In this document: positions 7,697-14,291 of the stretch, one piece after another
Numbering within the stretch: position 1 is the stretch's first letter
Layout of the letters: every line of letters begins with the position of its first letter
Assembly: GCA_913776255.1 (NCBI GenBank)
Contig: CAJYLV010000002.1
Coordinates: 1-40,573 of the forward strand
DNA: 40,573 bases
Direction of reading: 5' to 3'
Origin: an uncultured Sphingomonas sp.
GTDB lineage: Bacteria > Pseudomonadota > Alphaproteobacteria > Sphingomonadales > Sphingomonadaceae
The notes under the pieces: generated by a model
Told to the model about the DNA's origin: nothing
Database searches by the model: none
What the model saw: only the letters and a program-made list of their open reading frames with translations
Program-made: the position numbers and the translations under genes

Positions 7697-8866
7697 TCAC
7701 CGCGCCCAGAGGTTGAGCACGCGGCGGAGCACCTCGCTGAGCAGCGACGCCTTGGTGGCATAGCCGAGGAAGGTCGGGTGCACGGTGTCGCTGTACCAGC
7801 CGAGCCCGTTGGCGATCGCGAACGACCGCCACGCGGCGCGGACGTCGACCACGGGCACGTCGGCCTCCAGCGCGGCGGCGATCGTCGCCGCTGCGTAATC
7901 GCCCTGCACCGCGGCATTGCCATAGGCGCCACTGTCCCACAGCGGCGTGGTGACGAGCACATCGCCGGACAATTTCCCCTGCGCGATCCCGGTGGCGAGA
8001 TTGGCGCGGAAGGTGGCGATCGGGATCGCCTGGCGCCAGTCGTTGATCGCCCAGTCGTCGAGGATCGACAGATCGGGGGCGACCGCGCTCCACGTCGCGA
8101 TGCGGCTGGCGGTCGGATCGTTGTTCTGGATGAACTGCTCGGACTTCGCGCCGCTGATCCCCCAATTGTAGACGCTGATCTCGCGCCGGCCGGCGGTGTC
8201 GTCATAGCCGCTGACGCCGATCAAATGCACGTTGCCCGCCACCCACGACAAGGTGAGCGGGCGCAGCCCGGCCGCGGCGGCGCGCACCACCAGCCGGCGC
8301 GGCGCGATCGCCGCGGCACCGGTGACGGTCGTCGCCGCGCCACCATCGATCGACCACGACCAGTTGCGGCCGACGCCATCGCGGTACCAGATATCATAGG
8401 CGCTCACGCTGGTGACGGGGGTGAAGGTGAGGCTGCCCGCCGCACCGCTCATCGCGAAGCCGTTGCCGCCGGCCGTGCCGAACGGGCCCGGCGCGGCGGA
8501 GCCGGTCAGCACGACGCGCGAATCGCCGGTCATGTAATTGGGCGCGGTCTGCGCCAGCGCCCAGCAGGCGTGGTCGCCGAACAGGTTCGACGCGCCCGCC
8601 GCCACGCCCTGGCGCGCGAGCATCGCGGCGAGCTGCATCGGCCACGACCCGGTCGCCTGCGTCGTTCCGCCGCCGGTGCTCTGGCCGCAGGTGGTCGACG
8701 GGCCGATCGCGGCGACGATCGCGTTGCGGTCGGTGCGCGCGGCGGCGGCGCGGAAGCGCTGCGTGTTCGACGCCTTCAAATTGAGGAGCAGCGCGTCGAG
8801 CCCGTCGCCGCGGCCGAGCGACGCCAACCACGCGTTCCGGCGCTGCTCGATGGTGGAGACGGCCAT
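7697..8866 (-). CDS. Phage SGNH/GDSL-type hydrolase
   Basis: A 389-residue protein with an SGNH fold pattern: block I reads IGPSTTCGQST with the likely nucleophile Ser57, a Gly in NWGISG (about 236), a block III ASN-like WAINDW (N275-D276), and a block V D360-TV-H363 (YSDTVHPTFLGY). The usual GDS is GPS here, so Asp is replaced by Pro next to the serine. A beta-rich insert of roughly 130 residues separates blocks I and II. Such enzymes deacetylate or cleave esters on sugars and lipids; on a phage this could trim capsule, O-antigen or peptidoglycan acetyl groups. No signal peptide is seen. It sits between the spanins and gpR and is coupled to neither by overlap, but spacing is only a few bases. 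Confidence 0.8.
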   Translation of the reverse strand: MAVSTIEQRRNAWLASLGRGDGLDALLLNLKASNTQRFRAAAARTDRNAIVAAIGPSTTCGQSTGGGTTQATGSWPMQLAAMLARQGVAAGASNLFGDHACWALAQTAPNYMTGDSRVVLTGSAAPGPFGTAGGNGFAMSGAAGSLTFTPVTSVSAYDIWYRDGVGRNWSWSIDGGAATTVTGAAAIAPRRLVVRAAAAGLRPLTLSWVAGNVHLIGVSGYDDTAGRREISVYNWGISGAKSEQFIQNNDPTASRIATWSAVAPDLSILDDWAINDWRQAIPIATFRANLATGIAQGKLSGDVLVTTPLWDSGAYGNAAVQGDYAAATIAAALEADVPVVDVRAAWRSFAIANGLGWYSDTVHPTFLGYATKASLLSEVLRRVLNLWAR

Positions 8867-8868
8867 GG

Positions 8869-9198
8869 TCAGTCCTTTCCCGCGGCGGCGCAGCTGCCCG
8901 GCGCGATCCAGTCGATTAGCCGGTCGAGCCGGGCGGCGATCGCGGCATAGGCTTGGGCGAGCCGGATCACGCCGGCGCGCAGGCGGGTCGGCATCTGCGC
9001 GACGAGCTGCGGATCCTCGGGCAACCCATCCGGGCGCTCGGCACAGGTAAGTAGCTCGGCCGGGGGCGTGTCCTTCACCGGCACCGCGACGGGCACCGGC
9101 TTCTCGACTAGCTCAGCGTGGGGCGTGCAGCCCGGCAACGTGATTGACAGCAGCAGTCCACTCACGATCAACAAGGTTGCGGCGGTCGGCTTGGGCAT
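8869..9198 (-). CDS. Outer-membrane spanin lipoprotein (Rz1/LysC-like)
   Basis: A 109-residue protein starting MPKPTAATLLIVSGLLLSITLPGC; the LPGC lipobox marks it as an outer-membrane lipoprotein. The proline-rich stretch KPVPVAVPVKDTPPAELL after the cysteine is typical of o-spanins. Its first 86 bases lie within the C-terminal part of the upstream Rz-like gene in another frame, the classic overlapping spanin arrangement, after which it runs on alone. The C-terminal helical part (LRAGVIRLAQAYAAIAARLDRLIDWI) is longer than in lambda Rz1. The start was chosen to give a proper signal sequence; an earlier in-frame ATG adds 20 Arg-rich residues. Confidence 0.82.
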   Translation of the reverse strand: MPKPTAATLLIVSGLLLSITLPGCTPHAELVEKPVPVAVPVKDTPPAELLTCAERPDGLPEDPQLVAQMPTRLRAGVIRLAQAYAAIAARLDRLIDWIAPGSCAAAGKD

Positions 9199-9574
9199 CG
9201 GCGCTCTCCATGCGCTGCGCGGCGTCGCGCGCCGCCTCGGCCGCGCGGCGCGCGGCATTGTTGTCGGTGAGCTGGCGCGCGTCGTGGTCGGCGAGCGTCT
9301 GCGCGAGCGTCGCGGCGGTGATCTGGTCGGTGCGCGCCTTGAAGTCGGCGAGCGCGGCGACCTTCAGCCGGCACGCCTCGCCGCGCTTGAGCTTGCCCGC
9401 GGCGAAGTCGCCGCTGGCGCTGGCGCAGATCAGCGCGGCGCGGTGCAGCAGGTCGTCGCGATCGGCGGCGGTGCGGCGCAGCTCGACATAGAGCCACGCG
9501 CCCGCGGCGGCGACCGCGAGCAGCACGACGAACGACGCCTCGGCGCGCAGCCGCGCGACCAGCAGCCGGATCAC
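9113..9574 (-). CDS. Inner-membrane spanin (Rz/LysB-like)
   Basis: A 153-residue protein with a GTG start overlapping the endolysin stop (GTGA). One N-terminal transmembrane segment (FVVLLAVAAAGAWLYV) is followed by a long Ala/Arg/Asp-rich helical region suitable for a periplasmic coiled coil (TLAQTLADHDARQLTDNNAARRAAEAARDAAQRM). Together with the overlapping lipoprotein it would bridge inner and outer membrane and fuse them in the last step of lysis. Two Cys (in LICASA and GEACRLK) could give disulfides. The call rests on topology, position after the endolysin and overlap with the lipoprotein gene. Confidence 0.8.
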   Translation of the reverse strand: MIRLLVARLRAEASFVVLLAVAAAGAWLYVELRRTAADRDDLLHRAALICASASGDFAAGKLKRGEACRLKVAALADFKARTDQITAATLAQTLADHDARQLTDNNAARRAAEAARDAAQRMESADAQADRRNLVDREWTAAVNHVAGLHAPR

Positions 9575-10074
9575 CGCGCCAGATCCTTCAGGCAGAGGTC
9601 GCGCTCGGCGTGGCGGCGGCGATCGAGGCCGGGCACGACGCGGCCGCCGGCGCGGTTCCAGAGCAGGAACGCGTCGCACGCGCCCCGCCAGTCGCGCGCG
9701 GTGAAGCGCCGCGCGACCGTCGACGCGCAATAGCCGTTGGTGCCGATGTTGTAGGCGAGGCTGACCGCGGCGGCGAGCTGCGCCGGGTGGTCGCGCAGCA
9801 CCGGCGTGCACGCGAGCACCGGATCTGCGTGGCGGACCAGCGCCGCTTCCTCGCGCGCCGCACAGCCGGCGGCGGTCTCGACGGTGCCGGGGCGGACGCC
9901 GTCGGTGACGCCGTTGCAGATCGTCCACACGCCGACGAGGTCGCGATAGGCGGTGAGCCGGGGTTTTCCGCCCGATTCCCACTGCGACACGAACGGGGTG
10001 AGCAGCGCGGCGGCGCTGACGCCGATCACGGCAACGAGGCGACGCCGCGTGCGCGGCACGGGAGGGCTGGGCAT
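9571..10074 (-). CDS. Phage endolysin, GH24 lysozyme with signal-anchor
   Basis: A 167-residue muramidase of the P2 gpK-replacing, RrrD/P21 type. The first 30 residues contain RRLVAVIGVSAAALLTPFV, a weakly hydrophobic, Ala-rich segment like a SAR (signal-anchor-release) domain. The catalytic triad is visible as E33 (WESGG), D45 (TAYRD) and T51 (GVWTICNG); the E-to-D gap is a little wider than in T4 lysozyme. The later LAAAVSLAYNIGTNGYCASTVARR and CDAFLLWNRAGGRVVPGL motifs are family hallmarks. It follows the holin gene with a TGATG overlap and precedes the spanins, making a complete lysis cassette. Confidence 0.93.
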   Translation of the reverse strand: MPSPPVPRTRRRLVAVIGVSAAALLTPFVSQWESGGKPRLTAYRDLVGVWTICNGVTDGVRPGTVETAAGCAAREEAALVRHADPVLACTPVLRDHPAQLAAAVSLAYNIGTNGYCASTVARRFTARDWRGACDAFLLWNRAGGRVVPGLDRRRHAERDLCLKDLAR

Positions 10075-10418
10075 CAGCGGTCCTTTCGCGAGGGCAGAAA
10101 GCGGTCGAGCAGCACGCCCGGCACGTCGGCGAGGCGGTCGACCAGCGCGTGCGTGACGCGCGGCGTCGCCTTGTAGGCGATCATCCCGGTGACGAACTGG
10201 ATCGCCTGAAGGACGAACGCGCTCCAGTCGGTGATGCTGTGGATCGCGCCGCCGACGAAGTAGGAGACGCAGACGCCGACCGACAGCTGGACGAAGCGCT
10301 GGCGCCACGTCAGCCCGGGTTCGTAGGCGAGGCTAACCGCGGCGCCGAGCGCGGACGGGATCAGTCCGGCGATGAAGGCGCCGGTGGCGAGCGCGGCCTC
10401 GTGGAGGAAAGGCTTCAT
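10074..10418 (-). CDS. Putative holin
   Basis: A 114-residue membrane protein with hydrophobic segments ATGAFIAGLIPSALGAAVSLAY and LSVGVCVSYFVGGAIHSI plus a third (FVLQAIQFVTGMIAY), then a charged C-terminal tail ending RFLPSRKDR. This topology and the location directly before the endolysin (TGATG overlap) support a holin or pinholin role in timing lysis. SAR endolysins usually pair with pinholins, which fits. I cannot assign a named holin family. Confidence 0.72.
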   Translation of the reverse strand: MKPFLHEAALATGAFIAGLIPSALGAAVSLAYEPGLTWRQRFVQLSVGVCVSYFVGGAIHSITDWSAFVLQAIQFVTGMIAYKATPRVTHALVDRLADVPGVLLDRFLPSRKDR

Positions 10419-10420
10419 GG

Positions 10421-10651
10421 TCAGTCCCAGAGCTGGATGAGGTCGCGGGTCGGGGTCGCCGGGGTGGCCGGCGCCGGCGGCACCGCGACGATCGTGCCGG
10501 CGGCGAGCACCGGGCCGGCGTCGGCGATGCCGGGGTTGAGCGCGAGCACCGCGGGCCAGTCGGCGGGGCCGAGCGCGCAGCTGCGCCAGAGCAGCTCATC
10601 GAGCGTGTCGCCGGCGCGCGCGGTGACGGCGGCGTCGGTGCGGCCGGTCAT
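10421..10651 (-). CDS. Phage tail protein X (P2 gpX)
   Basis: A 76-residue protein with the LysM-like gpX pattern: an opening ARAGDTLDELLWRSCALGPADWPAVLALNPGIADAGPVLAAGT followed by IVAVPPAP and a short tail. Size is close to P2 gpX (67). Its ATG overlaps the gpL stop (TGATG) and the holin follows after two bases. gpX is needed for tail formation in P2. Confidence 0.9.
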   Translation of the reverse strand: MTGRTDAAVTARAGDTLDELLWRSCALGPADWPAVLALNPGIADAGPVLAAGTIVAVPPAPATPATPTRDLIQLWD

Positions 10652-11154
10652 CAGATCAGCTCGACGTCGGTGCGGGTGCGGCCGAGGATCGCACGCACCG
10701 CGTGGATCGCGTCGCGGCGCAGCTCGCCGACCGCGGGATCGAGATCGTCGGCGCGGCGCTCGCCGGCGCCGGTCAGGTCGGTGTCGCGATAGCGTTCGAC
10801 GACCAGCGCCTTGGTCCAGGCGGTGACCGCCTGGCGGTAGAGGATCAGCGTGCGGCGCTCGCCCTCGATCGTCGGCGCTGGCACCGCGGCGAGCGTCGCG
10901 TAGCCGGCGGCGATCTGTGCAGCCTGCCAGTCGGCGAGCTGGTCGCCGACCCAGATCAGCGCCGCCAGCGCCGCCTCGCGCAGCCGCTCGGGGGTGACGG
11001 TGTCGCGAATCCGCGCCTGCGCGCGCAAGGCGGTGAGGTCGACGCCGGGGAACCAGCCGTCGTGCTCGACCGGCGCGGTGAGCGGAGCGGGCGGGCTGAC
11101 GGGCGGGTCGCAGACGTTGGTCGCGAACGCCGGGATGATCAGCGGCTCGGTCAC
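10651..11154 (-). CDS. Head completion protein L (P2 gpL)
   Basis: A 167-residue protein (P2 gpL 169) starting with GTG. The DGWFPGVDLTALRAQARIRDTVTPERLREAALAALIWVGDQLADW segment and the LYRQAVTAWTKALVVERYRDTDLTGAG segment are typical of the family. gpL closes the DNA-filled head and forms part of the neck. A 129-base gap with no obvious gene separates it from gpM upstream, longer than other gaps in this operon. Confidence 0.92.
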   Translation of the reverse strand: MTEPLIIPAFATNVCDPPVSPPAPLTAPVEHDGWFPGVDLTALRAQARIRDTVTPERLREAALAALIWVGDQLADWQAAQIAAGYATLAAVPAPTIEGERRTLILYRQAVTAWTKALVVERYRDTDLTGAGERRADDLDPAVGELRRDAIHAVRAILGRTRTDVELI

Positions 11155-11283
11155 GGGTGCAGGGCTTCACGCATGGCGGGTTCCTCAGATTTTCGGGGGT
11201 GAGGACCGGGTTGAGCGCGGCCCTGCGACCCGAAGGTCTCCCGCCTCACGCGATCCGCCCCCGAGCGCCGGGAGGCGAGCGGG

Positions 11284-12105
11284 TTACGGCTGCGGCGGTG
11301 GCGCGGCGGTGATCGGATCGGATGGGGCTGGGGCTGGGGCTGGGGCGGGCAGCGCGGCGAGCGCTTTTTCCAGCCCCCGGATCTGGGTCTTCACGCCGAC
11401 GCGGTCGTGGAGCGTCTGCGCGGCGGCGAGCCGCTCGATCGCGGCACTGGCGAACCGGTGCGCGTCGTCGGTGCCGGCGGCATCGGCGTGGCGCGCGAGT
11501 TCGGTGCCGATCGCTTTGAGCAATTTGGCGCGCACCTCGTCGTGCATGTCGACTCCGTCGACCAGCGCCTCGACCTGTTCGAGCACGTCGAGCGGGAAGG
11601 CGGTGTTGGCCGCCTGTGCGCGGAGCGCCGCCTCGGCGATCTCCTCGACGATCAGCGTCGCGGCGTCGCGCTGGTAGCGCGCGGGCAGCGCGATGGCATG
11701 GCGCAGGACGTGGTCGGCGAGCGCGAGCGCATATGGCCAGTCGCCGGTGTCGATCGCCCAGACCATGATCGTGGGCAGCACCTCGTCGGCGCCGGTCGGC
11801 GCGAGCGTGCCGGGCGCGGCGGTGCGGCCGGCCTCGAGCAGCCCGTCGACCCACGCGCGATAGTCGCCGATCGCCGCCACCTTGACCGCGATCTTTCCCG
11901 CGACCGACTTGATGTCCTTCAGCCGGCGCAGATCGTGCTGCAGCCGCAGGTTGATCGTGTGCGCCGCGGTCGAGAGCGCGGGCGCGGCGGCATGACCCGC
12001 CGCGCCGTCGGACGCCGCGGCGGGGGCCGGCCCGCCTTCCGGAGCAGGAGCGGACGCGGCGGTCAGGGAGTGAATATAGTCCCGGTGTCGGCGAGCAAGG
12101 CTCAT
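11284..12105 (-). CDS. Terminase endonuclease/small subunit (P2 gpM)
   Basis: A 273-residue protein opening MSLARRHRDYIHSLTAA, with LRLQHDLRRLKDIKSVAGKIAVKVAAIGDYRAWVDGLL as the conserved core of the gpM family, and MVWAIDTGDWPYALALADHVLRH following. P2 gpM (247) cuts cos ends with gpP. The extra length comes from an Ala/Pro-rich insert near residues 15-40 and a proline-rich C-terminus (LPAPAPAPAP, then PPPQP). It lies 42 bases after the capsid gene in the late head operon. Confidence 0.9.
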   Translation of the reverse strand: MSLARRHRDYIHSLTAASAPAPEGGPAPAAASDGAAGHAAAPALSTAAHTINLRLQHDLRRLKDIKSVAGKIAVKVAAIGDYRAWVDGLLEAGRTAAPGTLAPTGADEVLPTIMVWAIDTGDWPYALALADHVLRHAIALPARYQRDAATLIVEEIAEAALRAQAANTAFPLDVLEQVEALVDGVDMHDEVRAKLLKAIGTELARHADAAGTDDAHRFASAAIERLAAAQTLHDRVGVKTQIRGLEKALAALPAPAPAPAPSDPITAAPPPQP

Positions 12106-12147
12106 GCGCGTGTCCTGTGGAAGGCGGGCGGTTCGGGGCGGCGCCGG

Positions 12148-13248
12148 TTACGGCTTCTTCGTCTGGACGATGTTCTCGACCAGCGCGCAGCGGCCGTAAT
12201 CCTCGACGACATAGGCTTCGTTGACCGACTGATAGTCGGCGAGCTGGTCGTATTCCGGCTCTTCCTTAAGCTGGCGGCGCTGCGTGCCCTCCTGGACGTA
12301 GATCGACAGGTTATCGAGGCTGGTGATGAGCAGCGCATTGGCCGGGAAGAACGGCACCATGATCGCGGTCTTGCCGCCGATCTGCTTGGGCAGCGTCAGG
12401 ATGCGGTTGCGCGCCTCCATCTCCAGCGGCTTGTCGCCGGCGGCGTTGATGACGTTGAGGAACCGATCCTGCACGAGATCGCGGCCGACGATCACGACCA
12501 GGTCGGTGTCGTCGCGGTGCCATTCGTCGAGCAGCTCGGTCGCGTCGTAGACGAGCGCGTCGAGGTTGACGAAATCGACGTCGGTACCCGGCGTGCCGGC
12601 GGCGACGTAGATCTTGCCGGGTGCGGTCACCACGCCCTGCGGGTTGCGCGTCTCCTTGGCGAACGCGCCGCCGGCGAGGTGGCGCGCCGGGGCGAAATTG
12701 CGGATCTTGTAGAGCCAGCCGAAATTGACGTCCTGCAGCAGCGGGAACGCCACGATATCGGTGGTGTCGGCGCGCGCGGCACCGTTCCACGCGATCATGA
12801 TCCGGTCGCGCCCGCGCTGCTTGACGATCACCTCGCCGTAGAGCTTCTGGAACTCGGGGCGGTGCGCCCACAGGTCGAGCTTGGCATATTTGATCGCGGT
12901 GTCGCTGTTGGTCTGTTCGCACCGGTAGCGGCCGCGGTCGAGCGTGTCGGTCGGATCGGTCGGGCGGCGGCGCACGCCGGTGGCGCTGTTGGTCAGCGTG
13001 CGGCTGGCGAGCGGCCGCGTGACGCCGAGCCCGACCTTGGCGCCTTCCTGTTCCTTGACCGAGATGACGTTGATCTTGGTCAAGAACTCGCTCGACTGCT
13101 GGATCACCTCCTCGAGCTTCTGCTGGACGACCGGCGCGACCGCGAATTCGTGCTGCCCGGTGAGGACCGAGACGTCAACGCCGTTGAGCTGCGCGATCCG
13201 CGCCAGCATTTGGTTGAAGACGACGCGGGTTTCGTTGCGCATGGCCAT
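12148..13248 (-). CDS. Major capsid protein (P2 gpN)
   Basis: A 366-residue P2-family capsid protein (P2 gpN 357). It opens MAMRNETRVVFNQMLARIAQLNGV and contains the family segments QQSSEFLTKINVISVKEQEGAKVGLG, RYRCEQTNSDTAIKYAKLDLWAH and MIAWNG. The gene is intact with no frameshift. It is preceded by the scaffold/protease gene and followed by the terminase small subunit, the canonical O-N-M order. Confidence 0.96.
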   Translation of the reverse strand: MAMRNETRVVFNQMLARIAQLNGVDVSVLTGQHEFAVAPVVQQKLEEVIQQSSEFLTKINVISVKEQEGAKVGLGVTRPLASRTLTNSATGVRRRPTDPTDTLDRGRYRCEQTNSDTAIKYAKLDLWAHRPEFQKLYGEVIVKQRGRDRIMIAWNGAARADTTDIVAFPLLQDVNFGWLYKIRNFAPARHLAGGAFAKETRNPQGVVTAPGKIYVAAGTPGTDVDFVNLDALVYDATELLDEWHRDDTDLVVIVGRDLVQDRFLNVINAAGDKPLEMEARNRILTLPKQIGGKTAIMVPFFPANALLITSLDNLSIYVQEGTQRRQLKEEPEYDQLADYQSVNEAYVVEDYGRCALVENIVQTKKP

Positions 13249-13304
13249 GATCGTCGGTGTTCCTGTCGGGGCGGCGGGCGGATCGGGGTGAGCGGCGCGG
13301 GCGG

Positions 13305-14123
13305 TCAGAAGTCGGTGAGCAGTGCGCCGGTGCCGCCGGTCGCGGGCGCACGCCGGAAGCGGTCGTCGGGCGTGTCCGCCAGCGTGGTGGTGAGCGCATC
13401 GAGATCGGTGCGGAACTGCGCCTGCGCCTCGGCGATCGGCTGGATCGCGGCGGCGAGCTGCGTCGCCAGCTGGTCGCCGATCGCGGTCGCGAAGGTCGCC
13501 AGATTGTCGTTCGCGGGCTCGGGCACCGATCGCGACGCGTCCTTTTTCTCCGGCTCGCTGCGCGCGAACATCGCCGCGACAGTCGCGAAATTGTGGCGGA
13601 TCGCATCGGTGATCCCGATGGTGTCGGCGGGCGCACCCTCGAACTCGAGCGTGACCGCGTCGGCGCCGTGCGCGTGGAACGAGCCGGGGGCGTGGCGCGC
13701 GAACTGCAGCCGCTGCGTGGCGATCGACGCCGGGCTGTCAGTGAAGGCGAGCCCGATCATCCCGACCTTGTCGACGCCGGCGTAGCTGGGGGTCAGCTCG
13801 ACCGAGGGGAACGGCTTCTGGTCGGTCCTGGCGAGCTTGACGAGCTGCGGGTTGCCGTCGACCTGCGCGTAGAGCGCGCGGCGCTTCTCGGTCTTGCCGG
13901 CGACGGTGATCTCGTCGTCCTGTGCCCGGACCGCGATCACGCTGCCATAGCCGTTGAACGGAGGCTCCGGGCTGTAGCCCTTCATGTGCTCGACGTTGAT
14001 GCGCGGCGTGTAGGTCTCGGCGTTGAAGGTTTCGACGATCTGATCGATCATCTCCGGGGTGATCGTCCGGCCATCGCTGATCGTGCTGCCAGCGACGAAA
14101 CAACGAAAAAAGCGGCTCTTCAT
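13305..14123 (-). CDS. Capsid scaffolding protein/protease (P2 gpO)
   Basis: A 272-residue GPO-family protein (P2 gpO 284). The N-terminal protease half contains ITPEMIDQIVETFNAETYTPRINVEHMKGYSP, with the family His (VEH), and a conserved Ser in the FPSVELTPSYAG segment. The C-terminal third (ATQLAAAIQPIAEAQAQFRTDLDALTTTL) is helical and scaffold-like. It builds the procapsid and cleaves capsid precursors. Start ATG follows a good GAGGAA site. It is the first gene of the leftward head operon and is divergent from gpP. Confidence 0.94.
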   Translation of the reverse strand: MKSRFFRCFVAGSTISDGRTITPEMIDQIVETFNAETYTPRINVEHMKGYSPEPPFNGYGSVIAVRAQDDEITVAGKTEKRRALYAQVDGNPQLVKLARTDQKPFPSVELTPSYAGVDKVGMIGLAFTDSPASIATQRLQFARHAPGSFHAHGADAVTLEFEGAPADTIGITDAIRHNFATVAAMFARSEPEKKDASRSVPEPANDNLATFATAIGDQLATQLAAAIQPIAEAQAQFRTDLDALTTTLADTPDDRFRRAPATGGTGALLTDF

Positions 14124-14219
14124 GACGGCGCGGTTCCTCGGTTCGCGATCCGGCGCCGGGCCGGCGCGTGCGATGGCGGCGAGGAAGCGGGAAGGCGGCG
14201 GTGATTGCCAGCGCGCGCG

Positions 14220-14243
14220 CCGGTGGAAAGGCTATTCCACCGC
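14220..14243. promoter_or_regulatory. Inverted repeat between divergent gpO and gpP, candidate late-gene control site
   Basis: Eight-base arms CGGTGGAA and TTCCACCG flank a 6-base centre. The 24-base window matches the inverted repeat upstream of gpJ (5346-5369) at 20 positions, and the centre resembles it too. It is centred about 61 bases before the gpP start and 108 bases before the gpO start. In P2 the divergent promoters for P-Q and O-N-M-L lie in this same interval and are switched on by a zinc-finger activator. No clear -10 or -35 boxes could be assigned. Confidence 0.6.
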
Positions 14244-14291
14244 GCTGCGGCATCGGGTCGCACGGCGCGGCGTGGCTACGGTCGCAGACCT

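Noticed and set aside
10421..11170. A 249-codon minus-strand frame covering gpL and gpX
   Set aside because: Only its last 76 codons (gpX) are real; the rest is an Arg-rich shadow of gpL.
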